Positions 43,205 to 51,569 of a DNA stretch of 64,000 nt are shown here, piece by piece (position 1 is the stretch's first letter; every line of letters begins with the position of its first letter). Where the stretch lies: contig NZ_VULN01000005.1 in assembly GCF_009696675.1 (NCBI RefSeq), forward strand, positions 62,001 through 126,000, written 5' to 3'. Position numbers and translations under genes: made by a program. The notes beneath the pieces are model-generated. The model searched no databases, was not told the DNA's origin, and saw only the letters and a list, made by a program, of their open reading frames with translations. The stretch is from Acidaminococcus fermentans (GTDB lineage: Bacteria; Bacillota; Negativicutes; Acidaminococcales; Acidaminococcaceae).

Positions 43205-43392
43205 GATGCGCGAATACGACAAAGCAGATGGGTGCATATCCCGCGAATCTCGGCCGGGACACAAGAAGGGTCCAGATGCGCGAAAGCGAGAGATTTGGAT
43301 TGTGGCATAGTACATAGGCGTACATGCCGCAATCCAAATCTCCCGCTGACAAAGCAGATGGGCCCTTATTGTGCCCCGATGTTATGCGTTAG
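43205..43392. repeat. Family C structured repeat, copy 3
   Basis: A collapsed unit (43205-43245) and a full unit (43250-43380): outer stem GGGACACAAGAAGGGTCC / GGGCCCTTATTGTGCCCC, inner stem GAGATTTGGATTGTGGCAT / ATGCCGCAATCCAAATCTC. Ends GTTATGCGTTAGCC 4 bp before the guaA stop. With family D copy 1 this fills the 447-bp gap. Confidence 0.75.
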
Positions 43393-43396
43393 CCGC

Positions 43397-44941
43397 TTAC
43401 TCCCATTCGATGGTCGCCGGCGGCTTGCTGGTAATATCGTAGACCACACGGTTTACCCCGGGGACTTCGTTTACGATTCTTCTGGAAACGATGTCCAGCA
43501 CGTGGTAGGGAATGTGGGACCAGTCAGAGGTCATGCCATCGGTGCTGTTGACGGCACGAAGAGCGATGGTGTTGCTGTAGGTCCGGAAGTCACCCATGAC
43601 ACCGACACTGCGAATGTTGGGGAGACAGGCGAAATACTGCCAGATGGACCGGTCCAGACCGGCTTTGGCGATTTCTTCCCGGAAAATAGCATCGGCTTCC
43701 CGGACGATGTGGAGCTTTTCTTCGGTGACTTCGCCCAGGACACGGATGGCCAGGCCAGGACCCGGGAAGGGCTGGCGCCATACCAGTTCAGAGGGAATGC
43801 CCAGTTCTTCGCCTACGGCACGGACTTCATCCTTGAACAGTTCCCGGAGGGGTTCGATGAGGCCCAGTTTCATGTCTTTGGGCAGGCCGCCTACATTGTG
43901 GTGGCTCTTGATGGTGGCAGAGGTGCCGGTACCTCCGGATTCCACCACGTCAGGATAAATGGTCCCCTGGACCAGGAAGTCCACGTGACCGATCTTTTTG
44001 GATTCTTCTTCGAAGACCCGGATGAATTCTTCCCCGATGATCTTCCGTTTCTTTTCAGGGTCGCTGACACCTTTCAGTTTGCTGAGGAAACGGTCCTGGG
44101 CGTTGACCCGGATCAGGTTCATATCAAAATCCCGTTTAAAGACCTGTTCCACCTGGTCTCCTTCATCCTTCCGCAGGAGACCGTGATCCACGAACACGCA
44201 GGTGAGCTGTTTGCCCACAGCCTTGTGGACCAGGACGGCGGCCACGGAGGAATCCACCCCGCCGCTCATGGCGCAGAGTACGTTCTTGTCCCCTACCTTT
44301 TCCCGGATTTCCCGGATCTTGTTCTGTGCAAAGGAAGACATGGTCCAATCCCCGGACAGATTGCAGATATTGAACAGGAAATTGGAGAACATCTGCTTGC
44401 CAAAGGGAGTGTGCATCACTTCCGGATGGAACTGGACGCCGTACAGTTTCTTTTCCTCATTCTGCATGGCAGCGATGGGACATTCTTCCGTCTGAGCAAT
44501 GACCGTAAAGCCTTCTGGTGCTTTTTCCGCATAGTCCTGATGGCTCATCCAGCATACATTGTTCTTTTCCAGACCGGAGAAGAGACGGGTTTCGTTGTCC
44601 AGGGATACAGCGGTCTTGCCGTATTCCCCGCTGCCGGCATGGGCCACTTTGCCGCCCAGAGCCTTGGTCATAAACTGATCCCCGTAGCAGATACCCAGGA
44701 CAGGGATGCCCATTTCGAAGATGCCCTCATCCACGCTGGGGGTATTTTCCGCATAGACACTGTTGGGACCGCCGGACAGGATGATGGCCTTGGGATTCTT
44801 GGCTTTGATCTTGTCCAGGGTATAATTGTAAGGAATGATTTCGCAGTACACACCGCATTCACGAACTCGTCTGGCAATCAGCTGGCTGTACTGTGCGCCG
44901 AAGTCAACAACCAGGACAACCTCATGCTGTAAATTATCCAT
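43397..44941 (-). CDS. guaA: GMP synthase (glutamine-hydrolysing)
   Basis: A 514-residue two-domain enzyme converting XMP to GMP. The class I glutamine amidotransferase part has LGICYGDQF with the nucleophilic Cys and [11 protein letters not shown] with the catalytic His. The PP-loop ATPase has [13 protein letters not shown], and the C-terminal dimerisation domain ends [17 protein letters not shown]. Promoter at 44979-45007. Preceded by an NCS2 base permease, so the two serve purine supply; no purine riboswitch was found. Confidence 0.98.
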   Translation of the reverse strand: MDNLQHEVVLVVDFGAQYSQLIARRVRECGVYCEIIPYNYTLDKIKAKNPKAIILSGGPNSVYAENTPSVDEGIFEMGIPVLGICYGDQFMTKALGGKVAHAGSGEYGKTAVSLDNETRLFSGLEKNNVCWMSHQDYAEKAPEGFTVIAQTEECPIAAMQNEEKKLYGVQFHPEVMHTPFGKQMFSNFLFNICNLSGDWTMSSFAQNKIREIREKVGDKNVLCAMSGGVDSSVAAVLVHKAVGKQLTCVFVDHGLLRKDEGDQVEQVFKRDFDMNLIRVNAQDRFLSKLKGVSDPEKKRKIIGEEFIRVFEEESKKIGHVDFLVQGTIYPDVVESGGTGTSATIKSHHNVGGLPKDMKLGLIEPLRELFKDEVRAVGEELGIPSELVWRQPFPGPGLAIRVLGEVTEEKLHIVREADAIFREEIAKAGLDRSIWQYFACLPNIRSVGVMGDFRTYSNTIALRAVNSTDGMTSDWSHIPYHVLDIVSRRIVNEVPGVNRVVYDITSKPPATIEWE

Positions 44942-44978
44942 ACTCTGCCTCCCTTTGGTAGTTTGTAATATTTAAAAC

Positions 44979-45007
44979 AGTATACTATAAATCGCCGTTT
45001 CTTTCAA
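44979..45007 (-). promoter_or_regulatory. Sigma-70 promoter of guaA
   Basis: Minus-strand TTGAAA (45002-45007), 17-bp spacer, TATACT (44979-44984), between permease and guaA. Confidence 0.7.
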
Positions 45008-45019
45008 TTCCAAATCCGA

Positions 45020-46288
45020 TTATTTTTCGTTGGACAGGCCCAATTTTTCGAAAATCAGAAAGGCCAGGCTGGTCAGGATGGCTACCACCGTTGCCAGGCC
45101 CATGCCTTTCAGCTGGACGGGCCCGATGTGGACCGCTGCCCCGGAAAGACCGCTGATCATGGTCACGGCTGTGAGGATCAGGTTCTTGGGCTGGGTAAAG
45201 TCCACTTTCCGTTCCACCATCATCCGGAGGCCGGACGCTGCAATAAAACCGAACAATAAGATGCAGACGCCCCCCATCACCGGGGTGGGGATTCCGTGGA
45301 TCACCGCAGCGATCTTCCCGATGAAGGAAAACAGGATGGCGAAAATGGCTGCGCCGCCGATGACCCAGGTGCTGTACACCCCGGTAATGGCCATGACCCC
45401 CATGTTTTCCCCGTAGGTAGTATTGGGAGTGGACCCCAGGAGCCCGGAGAGCACGTTGGAAAGACCATCCGCCATAAGGGACCGGTGGAGCCCGGGATCC
45501 TTGATCAGGTCACGTCCTACAATGTCGCTGGTGACGAACAGATGCCCCAGATGTTCCGCCAGCACCACAAACAGGGCGGGCAGGATCATCATGATGGCGG
45601 ACACATTGAACCGGGGCTGGTAGAAGGTGGGGAAAGAGAACCAGGCGGCGGTTTCCACCGCAGAGAAGTTCACCACACCCATGAACCAGCTGAGGACGTA
45701 GCCGGACACCACCCCGATAAGGATGGGGATGATGGCGATGAATCCCCGGCCCAGGACGGTGGCCAGGATGGTCACAATCAGGGTGAACATGGAAATGGTC
45801 ATGGCCTGACCGTTGGTCATCCCCTGGACCGGATCCACGAAGCCGCTCATGTTGAGAGCCAGGGGCGCCAGTTCCAGACCGATGATGGCCACAATGGACC
45901 CCATGGCCGCGGGCGGAAACAGCACATCGATCCAATCCGTGCCGATTTTCTTTACCATAAGGCCGATCAGGATGAAGCAGAGGCCGAAGGCAATGAAGCC
46001 TCCCTGGGCGTCTCCATAGGTCATCCCCGGGGTAGCGCACACCGCCAGCACAGGGGAAATGAAGGCGAAGCTGGAGCCCAGATAGGCCGGGAGCTTCCAT
46101 TTGCAGATAGTCAGATACAGCAGGGTGCCCACCCCGTTCATAAACAGGGCGGTGGCAGGGTCCACGTGCAGGAGAAAAGGCACCAGTACGGTGGAACCGA
46201 ACATGGCAAACAGATGCTGCAGGCTCAGAGGGATGGTTTCCAGGACCGGAAGCTTTTCTTCCACGTGGATGATTCGTCGTTCTTCCAT
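45020..46288 (-). CDS. NCS2-family nucleobase permease (UraA-like)
   Basis: A 422-residue membrane protein with about 14 helices. FAMFGSTVLVPFLLHVDP at the start and SFAFISPVLAV in TM3 match the uracil branch, and VVLAEHLGHLFVTSDIVGRD carries the conserved catalytic-core glutamate; TPNTTYGENMGVMAITGV follows. Proton-coupled uptake of uracil or a related base. ATG 46288 behind GGAG. Next to guaA, but uracil is more likely than a purine on motif grounds. Confidence 0.9.
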   Translation of the reverse strand: MEERRIIHVEEKLPVLETIPLSLQHLFAMFGSTVLVPFLLHVDPATALFMNGVGTLLYLTICKWKLPAYLGSSFAFISPVLAVCATPGMTYGDAQGGFIAFGLCFILIGLMVKKIGTDWIDVLFPPAAMGSIVAIIGLELAPLALNMSGFVDPVQGMTNGQAMTISMFTLIVTILATVLGRGFIAIIPILIGVVSGYVLSWFMGVVNFSAVETAAWFSFPTFYQPRFNVSAIMMILPALFVVLAEHLGHLFVTSDIVGRDLIKDPGLHRSLMADGLSNVLSGLLGSTPNTTYGENMGVMAITGVYSTWVIGGAAIFAILFSFIGKIAAVIHGIPTPVMGGVCILLFGFIAASGLRMMVERKVDFTQPKNLILTAVTMISGLSGAAVHIGPVQLKGMGLATVVAILTSLAFLIFEKLGLSNEK

Positions 46289-46364
46289 GGATCATGACTC
46301 CTTTTTTCTTTTCATTTCTTTTATTTTACCATATCCGGCAGGGAAGAAGGAAGGAATGTTGGTA

Positions 46365-46402
46365 CATTCCGGGGGCCGCCCGGCCTGCGGCCCTCCAGGG
46401 TT
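46365..46402. repeat. Family B repeat, single arm
   Basis: One arm only (GGGGGCCGCCCGGCCTGCGG) without the inverted partner, between the permease promoter region and the tRNA terminator. Confidence 0.5.
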
Positions 46403-46433
46403 CATACGGTTTTCCCGGAATCTCCGGAAGCTG

Positions 46434-46463
46434 AAAAAAGGACTGTTGCTTATGCAACAGTCC
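46434..46463 (-). terminator. Terminator of the tRNA cluster
   Basis: Stem GGACTGTTGC / GCAACAGTCC with a TTAT-type loop and six T on the minus strand. Confidence 0.85.
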
Positions 46464-46475
46464 TTCAAATTTCAA

Positions 46476-46564
46476 TGGTGCCGGGGACCGGAATCGAACC
46501 GGTACGGAGATCACTCTCCGAGGGATTTTAAGTCCCTTGCGTCTGCCAGTTCCGCCACCTCGGC
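46476..46564 (-). tRNA. tRNA-Leu (anticodon TAA)
   Basis: 89 bases with a long class II variable arm (CGGAGAGTGATCTCCG region). Anticodon stem AGGGA/TCCCT with loop CTTAAAA gives TAA. CCA is encoded. Acceptor strands GCCGAGG and CCCCGGC leave one A-C mismatch at the fifth pair. Confidence 0.95.
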
Positions 46565-46577
46565 GAAAAAGTTAAAT

Positions 46578-46651
46578 TGGAGGCGACGCCCAGAATCGAA
46601 CTGGGGATAAAGGTTTTGCAGACCTCTGCCTTACCGCTTGGCTACGTCGCC
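46578..46651 (-). tRNA. tRNA-Cys (anticodon GCA)
   Basis: 74 bases, acceptor GGCGACG/CGTCGCC, anticodon loop CTGCAAA, encoded CCA. Confidence 0.96.
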
Positions 46652-46660
46652 ATATGAAAA

Positions 46661-46735
46661 TGGAGCGGAAAACGAGATTCGAACTCGCGACCCCCACCTT
46701 GGCAAGGTGATGCTCTACCACTGAGCTACTTCCGC
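46661..46735 (-). tRNA. tRNA-Gly (anticodon GCC)
   Basis: 75 bases, acceptor GCGGAAG/TTTCCGC, anticodon stem CACCT..AGGTG with loop TGCCA region giving GCC, encoded CCA. Confidence 0.95.
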
Positions 46736-46743
46736 ATAAAGAA

Positions 46744-46819
46744 TGGTGCCTCAGCGCAGAATCGAACTGCGGACACAAGGATTTTCAGTCCTTTGCTCTA
46801 CCAACTGAGCTACCGAGGC
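46744..46819 (-). tRNA. tRNA-Phe (anticodon GAA)
   Basis: 76 bases, acceptor GCCTCGG/CTGAGGC, anticodon stem AGGAC-type with loop CTGAAAA giving GAA, encoded CCA. Confidence 0.96.
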
Positions 46820-46823
46820 AAAT

Positions 46824-46900
46824 TGGCGACCCAGGACGGACTCGAACCGACGATCTCCGCCGTGACAGGGCGGCATTCTAACCAACTGAACTACTGGGCC
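46824..46900 (-). tRNA. tRNA-Asp (anticodon GTC)
   Basis: 77 bases, acceptor GGCCCAG/CTGGGTC, anticodon stem CCGCC/GGCGG with loop CTGTCAC giving GTC, encoded CCA. First tRNA after the promoter. Confidence 0.96.
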
Positions 46901-46938
46901 GTTGTCAGGAAACACCCTCAGGTGCTGCCGACTTGATT

Positions 46939-46967
46939 AGTATACTGTATAGTAAGGAAAATGTCAA
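46939..46967 (-). promoter_or_regulatory. Promoter of the five-tRNA operon
   Basis: Minus-strand consensus TTGACA (46962-46967), 17-bp spacer, TATACT (46939-46944), 39 bp before tRNA-Asp. The remaining gap up to 47154 holds nothing recognisable. Confidence 0.85.
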
Positions 46968-47154
46968 GGATAATTTAAGGCAATGGGAAATAAACTTCGC
47001 ATTGCCGTCGCCGGTCATCAGTCAACGGCGGTCGGAAGGAACCCGGGCAGCGGATTCCTTCGATTCAGATAAAACCATAGAGAACGCATCCTCCCATGGA
47101 CAAACAGCGACGGTATCAGGCTGTTTGCTGAGACTAGGGATACCAATTGCATGC

Positions 47155-47186
47155 AAAAAAAGACTGCCCCATTTCTGGAGCAGTCT
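47155..47186 (-). terminator. Terminator of rpsO
   Basis: Stem AGACTGC / GCAGTCT extended by partial pairs, followed by seven T on the minus strand. Confidence 0.8.
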
Positions 47187-47203
47187 TTTCATCGCTTTTG
47201 GAA

Positions 47204-47470
47204 TTATTTCCGCAGGCCCAGTCTTTCTACAATGCTTCTGTACCGTTCGATGTTTTTCTTCATCAGGTAGTTCAGCAGGCCACGGCGCTGACCAACCATT
47301 TTCAGCAGGCCGCGACGGGAATGATGGTCCTTCTTGTTGGCTTTCAGGTGTTCGGTCAGATAGCTGATCCGTTCGGTCAGGATGGCGATCTGTACTTCAG
47401 GAGACCCGGTGTCCTGTTCGTTGATGCGGTAGGTTTCGATGAGTTCTTTCTTTCTTGCAGGCGTTAACAT
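47204..47470 (-). CDS. rpsO: 30S ribosomal protein S15
   Basis: An 88-residue protein: [20 protein letters not shown] then [14 protein letters not shown] and [20 protein letters not shown], the S15 core that binds the 16S three-way junction; ends [12 protein letters not shown] follows AAGGAGGAAAAGAAC. Own promoter at 47578-47606 with a leader of about 100 bases. pnp, often the next gene, does not follow here. Confidence 0.98.
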   Translation of the reverse strand: MLTPARKKELIETYRINEQDTGSPEVQIAILTERISYLTEHLKANKKDHHSRRGLLKMVGQRRGLLNYLMKKNIERYRSIVERLGLRK

Positions 47471-47572
47471 TGTTCTTTTCCTCCTTAGTCATAGAAAAGC
47501 CCGTGGCTGCAGCTGGCGTCGGAGTGTCGCGCAGCAGCGCCAAGGTTCAAAGAATTGTGCTCTTTCAGCACG
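47471..47572 (-). ncRNA. Possible rpsO leader (S15 autoregulation element)
   Basis: The ~100-base untranslated leader has GTGCT/AGCAC and GGCGCTGCTGCGCGACACTC-type stems ahead of the ribosome site. rpsO is commonly autoregulated through such leaders in bacteria, but the structure does not match one class that I can name. Confidence 0.35.
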
Positions 47573-47577
47573 TTGGC

Positions 47578-47606
47578 ATTATAACATACTTTACAGTTTG
47601 GTGCAA
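47578..47606 (-). promoter_or_regulatory. Sigma-70 promoter of rpsO
   Basis: Minus-strand TTGCAC (47601-47606), 17-bp spacer, TATAAT (47578-47583). Confidence 0.8.
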
Positions 47607-47689
47607 GGGAAAAGGAAGGGCCGTGTGTGTCAAGAAGTTCTCGGTAAAATCTTCATCACAGTATAGTTATTCATCCATGTCCGAAAGTG

Positions 47690-48440
47690 CAGAGTGAAGA
47701 GTGAAGAGCATGGGCCCGTAGAGGCCGCACAACCGGCGACTCGCCAGATGTACGAATCTCTGACCCCAACGATGTAGGGGGTTGCCGAAGGCAAACCCGT
47801 CCCGGCCGCCCAGAGGGCAAAAACTTCTATACCCATACACCCGCGAGGGCTCTTCGCCGGGAGGGCAGACCCGTTCGTCCCTGGCGGGAGGCTCACAGCC
47901 TATCGCCTTGCCCTGACGGTCAAAGGCTGCGGCTACGGACCAGGAAGCCGGACCCCATCGCCCGCGTGCTCCACCCCAGGAGCGACAAAACCCGATGTTG
48001 TCCCGCCGACTCCTCCTGGGCCTGCTCTCCCGGCTCCCGGGGTATCGACGTATACCCGCAAAGAGTACCAGCATAGCCGGAGGCCAAGTCCGCCCTGCAG
48101 GGGCGGGGGACCGGGCTTGCCCGGTGGTGGGGGCATGAGGTTCTGAAAGGACCGAATACCTTGACGGTGGTATGGAAACTATCTACCTGAGAGACAGCAA
48201 CGGATACTGCGGTCATCATATTTCTACTTCTGCCAGACACTCCCTTGTTTTCGGCCGGTCCTGCAAAATATCGGCTATCGCCGATGACCCCACCACCGTG
48301 CTCCGCACGGTCCCCAGCTACGGCATAAGCGACCGCCAACGCCGCTGAACGCCCCTCACAGGGCAGACTTTGGGACCGTCCTTATTACCAGTTCAGTGCT
48401 GCGGCCAACTCTGCTGCCCGTTAGAAAACCCCTTTATTAA
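47690..48440. other. GC-rich non-coding stretch made of degenerate repeat arms
   Basis: No frame here resembles a protein; frames on both strands are Gly/Pro/Arg-rich shadows. Recognisable pieces: AGAGTGAAGAGTGAAGAG tandem units at 47692, a decayed family B arm near 47716, and two family A arms in reversed order (GGCGGGGGACCGGGCTTGCC near 48101 and CCCCACCACCGTGCTCCGCA near 48289). I looked for RNase P RNA, tmRNA and SRP RNA signatures and saw none. With 48472-48545 it makes up the 1.1-kb gap between rpsO and hicB. Confidence 0.5.
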
Positions 48441-48456
48441 GTTGGTGAATTTCTGA

Positions 48457-48545
48457 TACAATGAAATCCATGGAAGACCTTCTCTCCTATCTGTAATCTG
48501 TAGTGGTGTGGTAACTAATACTATAGGATGAAGGTCTTCCTTTTT
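48457..48545 (+). ncRNA. Candidate small RNA or terminator hairpin on the plus strand
   Basis: Arms GGAAGACCTTCTCTCCTAT (48472-48490) and ATAGGATGAAGGTCTTCC (48523-48540) pair over 17-18 bp and are followed by TTTTT. A weak TTTATT-N18-TACAAT lies just before (48433-48462), so a transcript of about 75 bases would be almost only this hairpin. No gene precedes it on this strand. Confidence 0.35.
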
Positions 48546-48611
48546 GCAAGTTTATAAGGGATTATTCATTTCACCGAGAACTATTTTACACTAAGGGAAA
48601 AGGAAGGGCCA

Positions 48612-48959
48612 TCAGGACCCTTGCGACAGCAGATACACGCAGTACTGATTCATGCTGACTCCTTCTTCTTTGGCGTGTTCGGCCAGACGGCGGTGCAGGC
48701 TTTTGGGGATCCGCAGCTTAAACTGTCCGGAATATCCATTGGCAGATACCGGTTCAGCAATCTCCACTCCGCTTTCCAAGGCTGCGGCCAGCCACTCCTT
48801 CTTCGCATCTTTAGCATTTTTGGCAGCCTCTTCCATGGAATCACCGACCGTTATGCATCCCGGCAAATCCGGATAACGGGCCACATATCCCCCCTCATCC
48901 GGATCCGGAACGATTTCCAGCCGATAAGGAAGTGCCATATAATATTCAATCGTTTTCAT
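48612..48959 (-). CDS. hicB: HicB-family antitoxin
   Basis: A 115-residue protein. The N-terminal HicB fold reads LEIVPDPDEGGYVARYPDLP then GCITVGDSMEEAAKNAKDAK, a degenerate RNase-H-like fold. The C-terminal part FKLRIPKSLHRRLAEHAKEE with MNQYCVYLLS is a ribbon-helix-helix DNA-binding domain, so this antitoxin can bind its own promoter. ATG 48959 lies inside the end of hicA (14-bp overlap), the normal coupled toxin-first order. Confidence 0.92.
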   Translation of the reverse strand: MKTIEYYMALPYRLEIVPDPDEGGYVARYPDLPGCITVGDSMEEAAKNAKDAKKEWLAAALESGVEIAEPVSANGYSGQFKLRIPKSLHRRLAEHAKEEGVSMNQYCVYLLSQGS

Positions 48960-49197
48960 TTCCAGCTTCCTCCTCCACCACCTGGCGGACCATCTCGACA
49001 TATACTTTTTTGATGGGTTCATGTTTGGGGACAGTAATGGGGTTTTTTCCAGGTTTCCTGAAAGTATAATGGCTGCTTCCGCCTCTGGGCGCACTCATTA
49101 CGTACCCATAACTCTCCAATATTTTTCTTAGTTCATCAAACCTCATGTCTTTTGATAAAGTGAATATTTTTTTCAGCAATTTTTCCCATTTAGACAT
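48946..49197 (-). CDS. hicA: HicA-family mRNA interferase toxin
   Basis: An 83-residue double-stranded-RNA-binding-fold toxin: FDELRKILESYGYVMSAPRG, then GSSHYTFRKPGKNPITVPKH with the catalytic histidine in SSHYTF, and IKKVYVEMVRQVVEE. HicA cleaves mRNA and tmRNA when HicB is lost. Slightly longer at the N terminus than the usual 60-80 residues. Has its own strong promoter and operator-like palindrome at 49213-49241. Confidence 0.92.
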   Translation of the reverse strand: MSKWEKLLKKIFTLSKDMRFDELRKILESYGYVMSAPRGGSSHYTFRKPGKNPITVPKHEPIKKVYVEMVRQVVEEEAGNEND

Positions 49198-49212
49198 ATC
49201 GTTCCTGCCTTT

Positions 49213-49241
49213 AGTATAATTGGTACCATATATGGTGTCAA
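49213..49241 (-). promoter_or_regulatory. hicAB promoter with palindromic operator
   Basis: Minus-strand TTGACA (49236-49241), 17-bp spacer, TATACT (49213-49218). A perfect 12-bp palindrome ACCATATATGGT (49225-49236) fills the spacer, well placed for autorepression by HicB. Confidence 0.75.
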
Positions 49242-49342
49242 TATCTTGTTTCCTGTTGTGTACTGTTCAACGTCTTCCCTGATATTACATAGTATGTATT
49301 TTACTATATTTGTAGAATATTTCAACTTTTCATGGTGAAGCT

Positions 49343-49449
49343 AAAAAAGACGTCAGCCTATTGGCAGTCAGCAGAGGATCCCTGCTTTCCATACCGAACA
49401 AATCTGACGTCTGCCGTCTCAAGGCCCTCAGGCCACATTTGACTTTTTC
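49343..49449. repeat. Family D repeat, copy 2
   Basis: Minus strand reads from the racemase stop through GACGGCAGACGTCAGATTTG to GCTGACGTCTTTTTT, so here it can terminate the six-gene operon. Related to 43023-43168. Confidence 0.65.
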
Positions 49450-50115
49450 TTATATTCCCTGCCGCACCAGGCTTTCTGCGGTGCATACGGCGGCAATGGC
49501 CGGGTCGATCACCGGGACCCCCAGTTTTTCACTAAGGGGCCTGGCCAATCCCAAAAAGGACAGGCAGCCCAGGATCAGACACTGAACTCCTTGTTCCCTG
49601 ATCAGCCTTTTTCCCTCTTCCACCAACTGGGCAAAGGCTTCTTCCCGATTGTCCCAGATGGATTTTCCCTGGAAATGGATGGCTCCGATGGCTTTGATCC
49701 GTCCAGGACCGATGCCCAAGGTAGGCAGGAACAGTTCTTTTTCCCCGATCCGGGCGGGATCACTGAGGATGACTCCCGACTGCCTGGCCACCAGGGGCGC
49801 CTGGAGCACCGAAGCCTGGGCTCCGCCCACCACTGGGATTCGGAGCCGTTCCCGGCAGGCTTCAGCCGCCGGATCAGAAAAGCAGTACAGCACCACAGCG
49901 TCACACCCATCCTGTTCCGCCTGTTTGGCCAGTTCCAGGATTTCCGGACCGGCCAGGACCACATCCGCCGCACTGTTGATTTCCACTTTTGTTTGGGTGA
50001 GACAGACCATGGACAGTTCCACATCGGGCCCCACAAACTGCTGGAGGATGCTGCAGCGCTGGGCCATGGCCTCTTCCCCCACCCCATAATCCGGATTGAT
50101 GATACGGATTTTCAT
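49450..50115 (-). CDS. Asp/Glu/hydantoin racemase-family protein
   Basis: A 221-residue protein: MKIRIINPDYGVG at the start, then VVLYCFSDPAAEACRERL with the first catalytic Cys and LILGCLSFLGLARPLSEKLG with the second. The NP start and CFSDP context fit the hydantoin/allantoin racemase branch rather than glutamate racemase. It follows the ABC ATPase gene by 7 bp (GAGGTG before ATG) and is the last gene of the six-gene operon. Predicted to interconvert enantiomers of a cyclic ureide or amino acid derivative; substrate unproved. Confidence 0.85.
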   Translation of the reverse strand: MKIRIINPDYGVGEEAMAQRCSILQQFVGPDVELSMVCLTQTKVEINSAADVVLAGPEILELAKQAEQDGCDAVVLYCFSDPAAEACRERLRIPVVGGAQASVLQAPLVARQSGVILSDPARIGEKELFLPTLGIGPGRIKAIGAIHFQGKSIWDNREEAFAQLVEEGKRLIREQGVQCLILGCLSFLGLARPLSEKLGVPVIDPAIAAVCTAESLVRQGI

Positions 50116-50122
50116 AGGCACC

Positions 50123-50860
50123 TCAGGACAGGATCTTGGACAGGAATTTCTGGGCCCGTTCCGATTTGGGATGAGCGAAGAATTCCGCCGGCGGGGCGCT
50201 TTCCACCAGATAGCCCCCATCCATGAAATAGATCATGTCGGATACATCCCGGGCAAAGCCCATTTCGTGGGTCACCAGCACCATGGTAATGCCGCTTTGG
50301 GCCAGTTCCCGGATTACATCCAGCACTTCCTTTACCATTTCCGGATCCAGGGCGGACGTGGGTTCATCCAGAAGCAGCACATCAGGATGCATGGCCATAG
50401 CCCGGGCAATGGCCACCCGCTGCTGCTGGCCCCCGGAAAGCCGGCTGGGATATTCTCCTGCCTTGTCAGCCAGCCCAACTTTGGCCAAGAGTTCCCGGCC
50501 ATCTTTTTCTGCTTCTTCCCGGCTTTTCCCATTGACCACCATGGGGGCATAGGTCACGTTCCGGAGTACGGTCATGTTTTTGAACAGGTTGAAATGCTGG
50601 AACACCATCACTTCTTTTTTCCGGATGTCCGCAATCTTTATCCCCGGTGCCAGAATGTCCTGACCTTCGAAGATGATCTTTCCCCCATCAGGTTTTTCCA
50701 GCAGGTTCAGACACCGGAGCAGGGTGGATTTCCCACTGCCGGAAGGACCGATGATGGTCACCACCTGTCCCCGCTCCACCTCCAGGCTGATGTCCTTCAG
50801 GACTTCCAGACTGCCAAAATGTTTGGCCACATGTTCTACTTGGATAATGTTGTCAGTCAC
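50123..50860 (-). CDS. Polar amino acid-type ABC transporter ATPase
   Basis: A 245-residue GlnQ/HisP-type ATPase: Walker [16 protein letters not shown], signature [15 protein letters not shown], Walker [17 protein letters not shown], and H-loop [10 protein letters not shown]. Energises import together with the permease (8-bp overlap upstream) and the lipoprotein. Composition is GC-rich like the core genome, unlike the permease before it. Confidence 0.95.
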   Translation of the reverse strand: MTDNIIQVEHVAKHFGSLEVLKDISLEVERGQVVTIIGPSGSGKSTLLRCLNLLEKPDGGKIIFEGQDILAPGIKIADIRKKEVMVFQHFNLFKNMTVLRNVTYAPMVVNGKSREEAEKDGRELLAKVGLADKAGEYPSRLSGGQQQRVAIARAMAMHPDVLLLDEPTSALDPEMVKEVLDVIRELAQSGITMVLVTHEMGFARDVSDMIYFMDGGYLVESAPPAEFFAHPKSERAQKFLSKILS

Positions 50861-51509
50861 TGATACGCACCTTCTTTTCTACATATCCTCCAATGAAGGT
50901 TATTCCCATTACCAGTACGTAATAAACAACCGCAGCAATGATAAACGCTTCAAAGGCACGAAAAGTCTTTGCCTGCACAAGATCAGCCCAACGCAGGGTA
51001 TCCGCTACACCAATAACAGACACAAGACTGGAGTCTTTCAGTAAGGCAATGCTTTCATTAACCAGTGCAGGAAAGGTGTTTTTAATAGCCTGTGGCAGAA
51101 TGACATCTAGAATAAAACGATGTTTGGGTACACCTAAAGAAAACGCAGCTTCCCACTGGCCCTTGTCAACAGAAAGGATTCCCCCACGAAGAGCTTCTGA
51201 AATATAAGCGGCGGAATTCATTCCAAAGGACAGCACACCAGCCTCCAAAGCAGAAATCGTGTAGCCGGTCAATTGAGGAGTAGCAAAATAAATCAGCATG
51301 AGCTGGACCAGCAACGGCGTACCGCGAAATACAGAAATATAGAATTTAGCGAAGGGCGACAGTATCCTGTTTTTTGAAATCGTGAATAAGGCCAAGATGA
51401 AACCGCCAATGAATCCCAGGAACGTGGAAAAGAATGTGAATTTCAGCGTAATCCAAACAGCCGACGTCAATAAGGGAAAATAGGGCTCCAGCACATAAAA
51501 TTTAAACAT
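50853..51509 (-). CDS. Polar amino acid-type ABC transporter permease
   Basis: A 218-residue inner-membrane protein with 5 helices; FRGTPLLVQLMLIYFATPQL matches the HisMQ-family RGTP block, and EALRGGILSVDKGQWEAAFS is the EAA loop that contacts the ATPase. Single permease gene, so it likely acts as a homodimer. AT-richer than flanking core genes. Confidence 0.94.
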   Translation of the reverse strand: MFKFYVLEPYFPLLTSAVWITLKFTFFSTFLGFIGGFILALFTISKNRILSPFAKFYISVFRGTPLLVQLMLIYFATPQLTGYTISALEAGVLSFGMNSAAYISEALRGGILSVDKGQWEAAFSLGVPKHRFILDVILPQAIKNTFPALVNESIALLKDSSLVSVIGVADTLRWADLVQAKTFRAFEAFIIAAVVYYVLVMGITFIGGYVEKKVRISD

Positions 51510-51549
51510 GATGAACCGTCTCTTTCTTAGTCCAGGTTTAGAGAAGAAA

Positions 51550-51569
51550 GCCGGCTCTTAGAGGCCGGC
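51550..51569 (-). terminator. Intercistronic hairpin between binding protein and permease
   Basis: GCCGGC / GCCGGC stem with an 8-base loop containing the binding-protein stop, followed on the minus strand by TTTCTTCT. Looks like a partial terminator or 3' stabiliser. Confidence 0.5.

Noticed and set aside
44942-45019. Purine riboswitch before guaA or the NCS2 permease; SAM riboswitch before metQ; TPP riboswitch before thiT; T-box before gltX
   Set aside because: The gaps are too short or lack the conserved core sequences.
47667-48339. Frames of 88 to 139 codons between rpsO and hicB
   Set aside because: Gly/Pro/Arg-rich, in repeat debris, no ribosome sites or family match.
47690-48440. RNase P RNA, tmRNA or SRP RNA
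   Set aside because: None of the conserved blocks (such as GAGGAAAGTCC for RNase P) was found on either strand.
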